Positions 21,440 through 34,098 of a stretch of 64,000 bases of DNA are shown here, piece after piece (position 1 is the first letter of the stretch; every line of letters starts with the position of its first letter). A program made the position numbers and the translations under genes. The notes under the pieces are model-generated. The model was not told the origin of the DNA. It saw only the letters and a program-made list of their open reading frames with translations, and made no database searches. Origin of the DNA: Cololabis saira (taxonomy: Eukaryota > Chordata > Actinopteri > Beloniformes > Belonidae); the NCBI RefSeq assembly GCF_033807715.1, contig NC_084592.1, positions 21,142,501 through 21,206,500 on the forward strand. The letters run 5' to 3'.

Positions 21440-22450
21440 TTTTTCAGGTCAGGGCCCCCCCGTCAGGGCCCCACCGCACCTCCATGACCGCCCCCGGCGC
21501 CGCCGGAGCCCCCAGGCGGAGGGGGAAATGGCCCAACATCCCTCCATTCATACTGACAACAGATAACATAGACACCTGGGAATGACTCCACCCCGCCGCC
21601 GCGCACCCCCCGGCCAGGGGAGGCCCGCCCCCCAGACCCGGCCCCACCCAGCGCCCCCACAGCAGACACCCCAGAAGCCCCAGAGTTCCCGCAGACACCG
21701 GGGCACGCGGCCCCGCCCAGCGACGACGGACCAAGGCAGCAATGCCCCCTCAGCGCAGACAGCCACCCCCCCACTCAGGCAGAGCCGGGCCCTCCGAGCG
21801 GGACCCAACATCCACAGCCCAGCCCCCCCCCGGAATGGACCAGAGACGCCCAGGCCACAGCCCCTACCCGGGCCCTCCCCAGCCACTCCACCCACCGCCA
21901 CGAGGTAACCCTCCCCATAGACCCCCAAGGCCCCCTCCGGTCAGAGACAGGGCCCCACGGCGACGACCCCCACCCCCCTCTACTCCCCGCCCCCCAGGGG
22001 CCACCAGAGGCCCGCACCCCAGCCCCCCAAGCCGGCCCCCAACCCCAAGGGCTACAGGATCACCCACCCCCCCGCCCCCACTAGGTAATGAAGTCTATAA
22101 TTGGGGACCAGAGAGAATGCAGTTCTGCCGAATGATGTTTAGTGGAGGCAGACATTATCTCATTACTAATATGATCTAACAGAAGATTCCTAAATTAATT
22201 AATACATAGATTGGACTTTTGTTTCCAGTTCATTAGAATGGTTTTATTTGCGATACATAAGGCAGTGAGAACCAAGTGAAGCAGGTTAGATTCCATGTGG
22301 ATGTCTCCCAAGTGACTTAGTATGCATAGTGTGGGGCACGCTGCAATTCTGTAATTGAGCCATGTGGATAAATCCTCACATATCTCCATGATATCTTGCC
22401 TTTTAATACAGGTAGGATCTCAATTTATCATTCAAATATACTGAAATATA
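21440..22450 (-). mobile_element. L1-like LINE, 3' end with G-rich 3' UTR
   Basis: On the minus strand, 22450-22081 encodes the C-terminus of an L1/Tx1-type ORF2: ALCIANKTILMNWKQK, then after one in-frame TAA (about 22195) FRNLLLDHISNEIMSA and SLWSPIIDFIT, ending at TAG 22083-22081. The 640 bases that follow (22080-21440) are extremely G-rich on that strand with many GGGG runs, which I interpret as the LINE 3' UTR. The in-frame stop shows the copy is dead. The many frames readable in the GC-rich part are compositional artefacts. Confidence 0.7.
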
Positions 22451-25400
22451 TGAGTTTCCTAGTTTATGATAATGAATGTGAAAGGCTGCTTGCTGATTGT
22501 AACGTTTAAAAATAAAACTAGTGACAACTGTAGTAGGGACCTTGTCGTTCTTACGCCTCCTAACGCCTCCAGGAGAATGTTGTCAGTCATCCAACTGTCC
22601 TACGTGGCTGGAGGAATGAAAAACGCAGACAACGAACACTTGCATGTTTTAAAGCAATGGATCTGAGACTCTGTAGGGCTTTAGGGAAATATCATGCCGA
22701 GACCACCAGCTGAGCATCCCGGACTAAAACGCCTGCAGCTCCAAGGAAGCTGGGAAAAAATAAGACAAAGCAAAGATGAGCAGTCATAATTGTGTGTGTG
22801 TGCGCGCGTGCATGCGTGCGTGTGTATAAAACACTGTGGTTAAATTTGCATCCTGAAATGAAGTTGACAGCCATCATGTGAGCAGTAGATGGTGCTGTTG
22901 TCTTTGAAGTGTGGTGGTTAAACCTTTGGTCAAAGCCCCCAAATATTCCCATCTCAATATTACAGAGACTGACACTAAATGCATCTGACAGAACCAAGTT
23001 GAAAGATGCCTCCTATTTTTGTGTTATAAATCTGTCCCGTGATGTGTATTTGGTGTATTTGCTGTGCAACATGGTGACAGCTTTGGTATTATTAAGTTTC
23101 AGAAGTGATGGAAGGCATCCTTGGATAAGGACTTTACTGCTAACAATAGGAAAAAAGCTGCCAGGAAAAGAAAAGGAACGCTGAATAAAAGGCAGATACA
23201 GCAACAAACTGGCACGTATTTGTTATAAAACAGTAAAACAGCTTCTGACTTTAAATTAAATGCATGATTGACTGCTTCTACTGTGACATACAGGCAATCC
23301 AAGCAGGAGGAGCCTGAAGGTTGTTTGGTCATGTAAACCATCTAAGAAGTCTTAAATAGTCTCTTTTCTTCTTAAACCCCCTATTTTGTGTGCTTCATGT
23401 CGTGACGTCAAAGTCACACAGGCCCTGTGTTGTAGTTTTAAATAAACGTGCTTGCTAAAAGGTGCGCACCGTGGGCTCATGATTTCCCGGGGTACAAAAC
23501 CTTTACCTGGCATTCCCTTTTTAGGAGCAGCAGTTTTTGCAGACTGGCTTTAAAGAGTGTTTTGACTGTTCTTACGTGTTGTTGTTATTCTATTATTAAT
23601 TTCATTTGATATTCACAGCTTTGTAAACCCAGATCGCGTTAATCCTATTTGCCTGGAGATGCCTGTGAAGCAAATGAAATTGTCAAGATTGCTTCAGCGT
23701 AAATGATTTGGGAAGAATGGGAAGTATGCAACAAAATAATTAACTACATGTCTCGAAACACTGATAGAATTACTGAGAAATGTAAATCATATCCAAAATG
23801 TCATAAAACACAGTTTGTTTGTTTTTAAACCAAGTATAATTTGAGGGAATGCTAAAGCAAATGTGGGCAAGTAAATAAAAAATTCACAAATTTCACAGCA
23901 TCATGTTTGTCCATCAGGTCAAGACGTACGTTAAGAATAGTTTGATATGTTATACGGGAAAGAGAGAAACACTTCCGCACAACACTCCATACCAGAGTGG
24001 AAAAATCACACCTGACAGAGCCCGTCTGACAGGAGAGCATTGTGTCATTATGAGTGACTCATTACATACTCTACTTGTGTGCGGTGTTTTGCTTGGGCAT
24101 TACCACACGTCCGTGTGTACATCTGTGTGATGACATTTTCTCTTGGAGCTTACACTGCAATTACTGAGGCATCATGGTTCATATGGAAACATCAGAGGGG
24201 CAGGCAAGTTTTACAAACCTATGAAAGACACCGCTGAGAATGGAAGTCTCTGTCTGACGAAACATGACCTTTACCTCGTGTCTGTTGTCACGTTTTCTCT
24301 AAATGTGACATCTCTCTTTCTCGTCGCTGTTAACTTCCAGCTGCTCGCAGGTGTATAACTCACCTGTGATTTCATCAGATCTTGCTGTGACTCTGCTTTA
24401 CTGAGGGGGGGGGGGGGGGGGCTTCTGCAAATGCACTGATTTTGAAAAAGAAAAAAAAAAAAGAAAAGGTGGCTTGGGAAATAAAAAAGAAAAATGCCAC
24501 GTTGTTCACTGGAGTGGCTGTGAGGATGATATTAATTAGCATAATTGCAATGACCATGTGGACTGAGATTATTGTGTGGCTGCTAGGCTCTAGTCTCTTC
24601 TATTGTAGCTCCTCTTAGAGCCTGTGGATTGCTCATTGACTCACCCAGCAGTTGCGTTTCCTAGCAACGCCTCTTGAGTGTACTGTACAGTACTTCCCTT
24701 TCTCATGGGCACCTTTAATAATCTGCTCTCCTATTTCCATGTGAGCTTTGTCAAAAGATTTATGGTGTATTTGAAAACCCTTCTTTTTGTTGATGTTTTT
24801 TTTGCAATCGGCCGGTAAATAGTGTATATAGGCGGACCGATGCAGCTAACAGTATCCTTTTCTCTGAGAATGAACATGATGCAAGAATGCAAGGAATCCA
24901 GCCTTTAACACAGAGATCAGCTGATCATCGCTCACGACGGCACTTTTCTCCTCAAGAATTTCATTAACTGAACCAAATTCCTGATAGACAGCTGTAATAA
25001 GTGAGGATCATTTCAGTGAGGCGCCTCGCTGTCGCCATGAAGCTCTCCGAACGTATACTTCATGGTGTTACACAATGTAACAACGCTTTTCCCTTAATCG
25101 CCATACTCTGCTGCAGAAGTGCTGAACAATTTAACTGATAACCAAATGTAATAGGCCAGAGCATCACAGCTCCGCAGTCTGTAAAAAAGAAGTGCATTAG
25201 ACAGCTACGAGCTGAGCCGAGGGCAGCAGCAATTGAGAAAGGTAATCTATTTGGAGGTGATGAATCCTGGCATTACATGTATTGTTGTTACCCCCATCTG
25301 GCTGGGAAATTTATAGACCATATAAGGGCTCCTCATCATGTGGCTGTCAGACAGTGTATATCCTCGATGACAGGAAATCATGACTCTTGCTGCCTTGTGA

Positions 25401-26525
25401 AATTACGGCTAAGATCCCTCTAAATCACCGTGCAGAGAATCTGTTTGCATCTGGTTGAAATGTTGACTTCAAATGTTTGGAGGTAGTGTATACCGTGTCC
25501 TCATATTTTCCCTTTTTTTATTTTTTATTTTCCTCCCTCCTCAGGTACATTGCCTTAACTTTACCCTGCATGTTATATTTGTATCCTTCCGGTGTTATGA
25601 CACATCCCTCCATGCACAACCTTATTCTTCAGTCTTTCTCAGCTCTTATTGTCTGTTATATTCGGGTCTACAGCCTCAGCAAGAAGCCTCTCCGGAGTGC
25701 AACATGTTTTCTTACATCATGTTCAGGTTGCTGCTGGAACGCCTCCTCACATTGTTTTGTTTTATTCATGTCTTTTATAGAACTTCCTCTCCTCATCACG
25801 AGGTAACCTGGCTATGTGCTCTGCTGCTACTTCTGACACCCCTGAGTCACACACACACAGGTCCTCTAATTCTGTTCAGCTCCCTCTTTTTATTCCACAT
25901 CTCTCTCTCTCTCTCTCCTCACCTGTTTTTGTCCACTGATTTTCCCTGCGGTAGAGAAGATGTTGTCTTCCCATCTGGCTGACTTTACAGCAGACGCACG
26001 GCACTTCCTGAATAGACCACTGAATTTTTCTTTAAAAGCAATGAAATGCAACAGTAATATAAGATCACCAGCAACAGTTATGTAATGGTTTCTTGTGAGT
26101 AAAGGCTGTCAGCATCAGCAATATTTTAAATCGAGTGGAAATGCTTTAAAATACTCCCAACGCTACAATTTATTTTAATTAGGCCACGACGCAGCGCATG
26201 GCCCAGACTGGGCATGTCTGGTGGTAATGAGCCAACTCAGCTGTCCACCATGGTTACTTTCCGCGCCATGTGGTTGTCTTTGGATAAGGATGAAATGAAA
26301 TGAGGAATCGTGAGACGGGGTTGAGGAAATCACAGCGAGGTGATTAAAGGTGGTGGTGAAGGTCCTTTCTGGGAGCAAAAGATTAAGGATGATGCCACGC
26401 TGTCATCTCCCTAAAAGGTGAGGCCGTTTGATGATGCCCCCCTGAGCTGAACCGGCATTTCTCTGCAGTATAGGTCACAAATGAAGATACACGCACTTAA
26501 ATAAGTTTGGATGAGAGAGGCTATC
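22451..26525. other. Intergenic DNA with simple repeats
   Basis: No gene recognised. It includes a short GTGTGTGCGCGCG run (22792-22824), a G homopolymer (24403-24421) beside an A-run, and a CT run (25902-25919). Parts around 24530-25400 are less repetitive and could contain conserved noncoding sequence, for example a CArG-like CCATATAAGG at 25318-25327, but I cannot test conservation. Confidence 0.45.
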
Positions 26526-26752
26526 AATGGAGAATAAATTGGAAGATTTGCCTGGCATGGCTCAGACATGGCATCAGAGTGCATTTGAAAAACTTCCTGC
26601 CGAGGATTTCTGGTTAGAGCAACATATGCGAAGGACCAAAGAAGCGTTAATCAAATTTTCACATCATGTTATGCATTTAGAGTTGAGAAAACAGCAGCTG
26701 AGGCATGGTGAGGATTCTTCTATTCACTTTTCATCCCTGCTTCTTTCATATT

Positions 26753-26806
26753 CAGGGCCACATGGGTTGCTGGGGCCAATTCCAGCAGCCATTGGGTGAA
26801 ACCCTG
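26753..26806 (-). repeat. SINE fragment, inverted
   Basis: GGGCCACATGGGTTGCTGGG and the next 30 bases resemble the reverse complement of the 3' part of the SINE seen at 2040-2419. Confidence 0.45.
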
Positions 26807-29800
26807 GTAAGGTTTGTCGTCTGTTACAAAGCCACACATACAGTACATGAACACACATTCCTTCACTCAATTTTGCTTTACAATATGGTGGTACCCTCAA
26901 AATTATGACTGTTTTACCTTCAACAGAGGATTCTCATCTGTACCTTCATGCTTAGAATCTTACAGAGACTCATCTCAGTGTCAGTATGGTGCCTTGCTTT
27001 AACGTCTCTTAAATGGGTTAGCAAATTCTCTCCTTCTCCTCTACTCTACCTCAAATTGCACATAATATGAGACCTTAACCGATGGTAGGAAATATCTTTA
27101 CTAGGAGCAACAACAGCCCGCAGACGGCAAACAGAAGTGCAAATACTGACGTGAAGCCTACTAACAGTCAGTCCCAATCAGCACATTTAAACAAATTCTG
27201 ACCTCCAATTCTTTAAAAACTTAAGTGACAACCACAAACTGAAGACGGCCCTTGTTTGGTCCAAATGCAATACACCGGCTGAGTTCGATAAAGATATTGT
27301 GAACAGTTATCTAGCATGAGGTGAATAATTAGGCAGGGATTCATCCATTTTCAGGGAAAATGATAACAACTGCTACTTGCAGCAGTACATGACTGATATT
27401 GGAAGATTTAATCAATCAGTCTGTTCAGCTTTGTTTCCATGGAACCTTTTCAAACACTTCAAAGTTTCTCACAGAGGATGCATCAGTAACCAATTAGATA
27501 CAAAGGGTGTTGCCCATTATAAAGAGAGCTAAAAACTGTAAAAAAAAAAAAAAAAAAACTAAAAGGTGGAGGGAATGAAATCAGATAAAACTTTTTTTAA
27601 GCTTTCTGTTTAGCTTTCCTCTGTTGCTTGATTTATCTTTCATGCACACAGCTTCTAGGGTGACAACACAATAGGGCTTAATTTGAAATCCTTTTGTGGA
27701 TAATCTTCTCCCTATATGGTAATAACTTGCATCCTAACAGGGCCAGCATCTCTTTGTGATCCTTGACAAACAATTCCTTGAGACAACTCATTAGTGGGAT
27801 TTGGTTTAATCAGTGGTCCAAAGGAAAGAGGGGGGGGGGGGGGGGGGGGGTCATCTACAAATTCTGTTTGCTTTTAAGGCATGTTTAACAAATAACTCAC
27901 ATAATAAAACAGCAGAAGTTAAGAAAAAGTCCAGTTTAAGTTAGTTAAATGCTGATCGGTCACCAATCTGCATTCAGCCGCAGCTGAAATGAAGTTTAAG
28001 CTGCGACATAAAAAAGCATCTCAATTTAAACTAAATGAGGTTTGGCCCCAAGTGCAAGAGGGGAACTTTTAGCTGTTTTGTGGAAATGAGAAACGTACTT
28101 CAAAAACACTTTTTAAGGACACCAATAAAACTACAGCTTTCGCTGCGCTGGCCCTGTGCACCGTTGTGTGTGAAATATCACCACTCCCTCTGTGAACAAA
28201 TGTTGCCTTATCGAGGAATGATAAAGTCCTTGTTTTACAGAACTTTTGCTATCAGTAAGATGGCTGTGGCACAGCACCATGAAACTACTGATCCTAAACC
28301 TGGAACAAGCTGCATCATCAGCTGTGGACTGAACCATCTGAACAAAGGTGTCACCGTTTTCTTTGACACGAAGTGCAGCAGGTTTACAAAAAGCTGGTGA
28401 CCGAGCGCTGATATTGTGCCTTTTTCATGCAAATGCAGCACATCATAAAATGGCCTATTAAAATTAAACAAAATTTAAAAAAAAATATTAGAAAACTCTT
28501 GTTGAGCTCTTGTCAAATAGATATCCTTACTTGACACTTTAAAAGGAACAGATAAATTACAGAGCACGTGAGGTATAAGTCTAAGCATATCAGCTGACCA
28601 GGCATCAGTGATTCAATATCAATTGTCAATATCATCGCTCACATGAAAATTTACTCATCAGTTTGCTGGCACATATTTGGAAAATAGTTTCATAGAAAGT
28701 AAAAAAAAAAAGGAAAAAGTCAACAAAAAACTTTGTACACTGATTGAAAAGTGATTGAAAGCTTAGCAGAAAGAAGAAAAGATAAGAGGCCCAACATCCT
28801 GGTGAAAGGAAATTTATTAGTAAAAGCATATTAACAACCAGCATAAAGTAGGTTGAGGTCACCGGTGGAAGCTGTAAAAGCAGTTATAGTAGGTAGAGAT
28901 CAACGTAACTCTTATCATTTTAGCAGTTTGTGTTTTATCAAAAAGAGATCTGACAGGAGATGTGACATCGTCTATGTGCTCTCCAGCTGCAAGGATAACA
29001 TGATGGTACCTTTCATCGTTAACCTACGGCAAATCTCTACTGCCACAGCGGTGCCGTCCGGACCGGCAAGTACACCACACAGGCAAAAGGAAACTGCTTA
29101 GGCACACTTAATGCACATGACTCCATGAGCTCTTTTTGTTTATTCCTCAACTTTTCAACACAATGAAGAGATGAAGCATCTACAGTATACGCTTCATCAA
29201 GTTGTGTTGGGGGTCAAAACAGAAGTAAATTAAGTGAAATGTAAATTAAAAAATAATAATAATTTAAATGGGACGACATGTTTATCTTCTCTAAAGCAAT
29301 CTTAGAAAGAATATGACAAAACATTTTTTTATGGATGGTACACTAGTGCTTTGAGCACTTGTTGGTGAACACGTACTTATAAATGCTGTGTATGAGTGAA
29401 CAGCAAGTGCTGAAGGACATGTTTCATATAGCATAACCATGAGTAAAAATGTCAATATGTCCTTCATACAGTATATTAATCAGAGGGTAATCATACTCTA
29501 TTAAAGTGGGTCATACCTGACCTCTTATGTCAAGGTTTTAACCCTGTAAAAGATGATAAACGCTTCTGCAGGGAGGTTTGTTAATGTGTGATTTAAATGA
29601 AAAAGCAGTGACATAATAGCATTAGATTTATATTGTATAGTTCAAGGAGGATTATTCATATGTATTGTTGGTTTCAGAGGAGACGGAGTGACGGTCGTGA
29701 GTAGAAAAGGTTGTTTTGAACCGTTCATATACCTCCAAGTCTTCCTTCTTCCTTACTTTCAATAATTTCCTGGTGTAAGGTTTGCCAGTATACTGTTTAA

Positions 29801-31915
29801 AGATGATGCCATTAGCACAGATACATTAAACATGAGCCATGAGTTGGGCACTGGAATAAAATGGAACAGATGGTAAGCATATTTTGAGCAGAGCCTGAAT
29901 TAATTATTCTTTCAAATAATGACACAGCAACGCTATAGCATCCTGCAAACCTCCATCATGAGCACATTTTCAGTTGAATATTTGAATCAATTTTATTTGC
30001 CTAAGTGTCTCAACACTTTGAATTAGAGCATTTAAAAGATATTTTTGACAGCTCTAAAATGCAACAAAGTGCCAGTGTTGAACATTTTAAAGACAACACT
30101 GTAAAAAAGAAAGTTCCTCCTTGATTTGAATTCCCTTTTTTTTATCAATGAATCTCTAGTGCACACTGACACATATTTATGTGATTCTGTACAATCTACT
30201 ATTTACTTTGAATACTTCTCCATTGTGACAGTACCCTCTAATTGTGCCACACACCTGAATTGCTGTCATATGCATCGAATTGAAAGCTATCACAAGGACC
30301 CATATTCCACTTAATTGCCTCCATGAAGTGCACTCCTCAATACACCTCCGTTAAGATGGTCTCTCCGTGATTTTACTCGTGTGCTCTGTAATTCAAAAAG
30401 GACAGGTGGGTTATCTGTAAACTGAGCAAATTAGTTTAGTCTCTAAACAACTGCACTCTCACGGGAGATTTCAATTTTAAAAGGGACAATAGAAAAAGAA
30501 AAACCTCTTGTGTGCGCTTCAGAGTATAGATTTGGGAATTGACTACCAATTGAAATACTTTGTAAAGAAACAACCCTTGTGGCTTCGGTTGGAGCCGTCC
30601 CGGTCTAAAAATGATGTCATTGGGTGATACATTAACATTTTCGGGATGTTGTTTAGTCACAGTGCGAGCTCAGGGTAAATCTATCCAGTCTCTATCCTTA
30701 TCTCCCAATGCAACTTCAAATCATGTTGCATTTGTTGAACCTCGGAAGTTGTCGAGTGTGAAGCGAGAATAAAATATCCAGGGTGTAGCCCTCCCTTCAC
30801 CCAATAACAACTTGAATAGATCCAGCAGATTCGTATGACTTATATCTGTATAAGAGGAAGAAAAAAAACAGAACGGTCACTGAATTAACTTGAAAAGAAT
30901 AAAAGTAATAATTAATCATAATTTACAAATAAATCAACCGATGAATATCAAACATTGCTTTTGAATTGTAGTTCAACAGAATCATTAACATATTCAAACA
31001 CATCTACACAAACAAAAAACTAATGAAAGTGGCCTTAACAAATTAGCTGGTACCTATAGGAAAGACTGAAAAAGAAGTGTTGATAGTGACATGTTAAACT
31101 AAAGGGTGTTTTTTAGCATCACAGGTGTCTTTAATCTTACAGTCAGTCGCTATTGTCTGAGAAGAGCATGAAAGAAAATTAGACAGGCATGTAAACGTCC
31201 CTTTTAACCCCAATCCATCACCATCGTATCCCAAATGTAAAATAGAAGCTGGTAGTTTTCACACATTGTTTCTGGTTTTTTAGAAATGTACAACAGTTTT
31301 GGCAAGTGATAGGGAAGTAAATGAATAGGACTTTGCCCATTAACAGCGACAATAACCTTTTATATCTGCTTCTTTTGTCGGATATGTCCATCACTGACAC
31401 ATTTAAAAGAATACTATACCAAATGATATTCTGTTGAATTGGATCACAGATAAAGTTCTATCTAAGGTGCAGTGGCACAGAGTAATAGTTGAATATGGTG
31501 CTTTGGGCTATCTGATATCCAAACTTCATAGCAGAGATTATGTTTTCTGTAAAACACGGGAACCCTTTCTGTCATATATTAGAGTTAACATTTCCACTAT
31601 TCTCACAAGAGGGTTTGCATCATAGCTCTGAATGCTATGCCTGACACTGCCATTTTTATATGATACTATTATTTCTATGCACATTTTGTTTAATGAGTTA
31701 AATTTAACGTGCATAATAATACACACTGCATTCACGTTGTTCCATTTCATTTAGTTTCATTTTTTATTCCTTGCCCATTTGTGTCACTTGTGACTCCTGA
31801 ACTGAATCTTGCCGTGCAAATTGAATTTGAATCCAAACATCTATGAATCAAATGTTTGTCTATTTTGTTGTTTGTGAAATTAATTAAAAATTGAGTAAAC
31901 ATATAAAAACAATTT
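26807..31915. other. Intergenic DNA, nothing recognised except homopolymers
   Basis: Five kilobases of AT-rich DNA with an A-run at 27540-27559 and a G-run of about 20 at 27830-27850. No exon with family resemblance and no classified transposon was seen. Confidence 0.45.
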
Positions 31916-31917
31916 AA

Positions 31918-32345
31918 GAAAAAAAGATGGGCATATTGAAGGTGAAGACTAGAAGACCATCTCCAAGCAGCTTTAAGTTCCTGTGACTACGGTTGAGAAT
32001 TTCATTCAGAGATTTAGGCTCAGTGGGACTGTAACCAACGTCCCAGCGCATGGTTGCATAAATAAATGCAAAAATAAAGCATTTAAAGAAAAGACTGCTG
32101 CCTAATGTTAAACATGAAGGAGCCTCGATTTGTTCTAGGGCTGTGCAGGGTACAATGAAATCTCAATACTAATGTGGCATTCTGCAGACAAATGTGCTGC
32201 CCAGTATCTGAAAGGTTGGTCTAAATTACTGGTCATGGCTCCTCCAACAGGATGATGACCCCAAAAAAACTACTTAAAACACAGAGGAGCGGCTTAGAAT
32301 AAAACATTGGGGTATTCTGAAGTGTCTGATTTGTTCCATACACTT
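31918..32345 (+). mobile_element. Tc1-like DNA transposon remnant
   Basis: The order of blocks follows a Tc1-like transposase gene: AGGTGAAGACTAGAAGACCA (31938 on), then CTTTAAGTTCCTGTGACTAC, then a piece reading KHEG near 32110, then GGCTCCTCCAACAGGATGATG (part of the QQDNDPK catalytic block, about 32237). Large internal deletions and frameshifts make it a relic. Confidence 0.6.
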
Positions 32346-33775
32346 CTGAGATGTCCCAGCACCATTTTCCTTTCCGATACTGATTCCGATACTTGGGCTT
32401 TGGCCATTGGCAAAAAAAAAGGAATTAATATTTTACATTTACCATATTGGAAGTCCAAATGTTTGCCATGAAGAGGATTGCCTGCACCTCGTCCTGTCAT
32501 TAAATATATTTAAAAAAAAAAAAAAAAATCTAACATTTCGAGCTATCCCAAGGAGCTGGTAACTAAGGACAAGGAGTTTTGTTTGTCCCTTTCCCCCTTT
32601 GGTTTAATATGTTTTGTGCTTTATCACAATATTTGCTTGACTTATCTTTACCAGACTTAGTGCCACCTCTGGAATCTGTGAGCCTTGCATGATGAGCATG
32701 TCACACTTTTACTAGTGAGATTTGTTCCAGCCTTGGATGGTGCCACATTACAAGTCTGGACATGTGTAGGAGCACATGCTAAAAGCTAGCTCAATCCATC
32801 CACTCACGTGCCACTGCCGGCACTGGAATTGTAACATCTCTAGTTAACTTGAATGTGCAAAAGGTAAAGCTCTAATAAACATCTAAACTTCTGTAAGAGA
32901 GAGACACATTTCAAACATAGGCTATTAACTATATTACTAACACTGCACCTGTTTGTTTTACTTGTTCAAAGATGAGAAAGATGAGAAAATTAAGCTCTGT
33001 TTTGTGTGACCCTGTCAAAAAGGAAGACAAGGAGAGAGAAAACAGTACTTCATTCTGCAACATTTAGTCCAATCAGCTCCCCGAGGCTAAACACCAATGA
33101 GAGGTTCACTTCCTGTAGAGAAGGAAAGTGGAGGTTTTGAGCCTGCTCTATTTTTCTATAACATCAAAAATGCAAGGAAGTTGAGTGTGTTATGAAATGC
33201 ACATAAGGCTGCATCCCACAAATACATATAGCCTGTGCTGCACAAATATGGCTCTTCAACAGAACTTCAACAAATACAAGTCTGGACATGTGTAGGAACA
33301 CATTTTGTAGGTTTAGAAAATATATGTTCTGTAGACAAGAAATACAACAGTCTAACACGAAGAGTGAGAGAATTTGGAGCCCCTTAGGCATAAACACATT
33401 TCTGCTTTATATAAACAAATGTTTACTAGTTATTTCATTTGTGTGTCTTTATGCAATGTCATCATTTCGTGGAGGTCCAAGTAGTTAATCTTCTGGAGCC
33501 TTTTTTTAAAAAGACGTTTTAAAATTTTGTTTTTATTTTCTGCAATAAAAGATCGGTTGAAAAAAAAGCACATCGTAATGAAACCAAACCAGATAAACAG
33601 TATTAGAACATTGAAGATCTCGTACAATTATTATTACTTTCACAAACTTTGTCTGATGCAACTTTTCTTTTTTTTTTTACTTGAATGGCTTTATAATGAC
33701 ATTTTTCTTCCTTCTGTGGCTCTTCTACACATACATGACCAGTGACATGCATATATATACACAAAGACACATATA
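32346..33775. other. Intergenic DNA, nothing recognised
   Basis: AT-rich. The phrase ACAAGTCTGGACATGTGTAGGA occurs twice, at about 32751 and 33277, which hints at a small dispersed repeat that I cannot name. Confidence 0.4.
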
Positions 33776-33781
33776 TATACA

Positions 33782-33857
<76 letters not shown>
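33776..33857. repeat. (TA)n microsatellite
   Basis: About 80 bp of alternating TA with one GTGTTT interruption. It ends about 125 bp before the TATA box of the Q/P-rich gene. Confidence 0.95.
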
Positions 33858-33860
<3 letters not shown>

Positions 33861-33982
33861 CCTCAGTGTTACTCCTGGATGGTGAAATCTCCTGAGGAAT
33901 TTCCTGCGGACTCATTAGCCACAGCTGACTTCAATTAATCACACATGCGTCCACTTAATTTAAAATAGTAAGAGGGGATGGT

Positions 33983-33990
33983 TATAAAAA
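33983..33990 (+). promoter_or_regulatory. TATA box of the Q/P-rich secreted-protein gene
   Basis: TATAAAAA preceded by GGT. The expected start of transcription is about 30 bases on, near the TTCACTG at 34012-34018, which would leave a leader of about 85 nt before the ATG at 34099. Confidence 0.65.
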
Positions 33991-34098
33991 GGTTTCACAG
34001 TATCTCTGTGGGTTCACTGTTACTGGATCAGTTTAGGTGTTTGGTTTGATAAAAGCTGATAATAGTGATTCAAATTGCTACAAACTTTTGATTAGGTT

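Noticed and set aside
21582..22179. Several overlapping Pro-rich and Gly-rich frames
   Set aside because: They result from the C-rich/G-rich composition of the LINE 3' UTR; no splice context or consistent domain is present.
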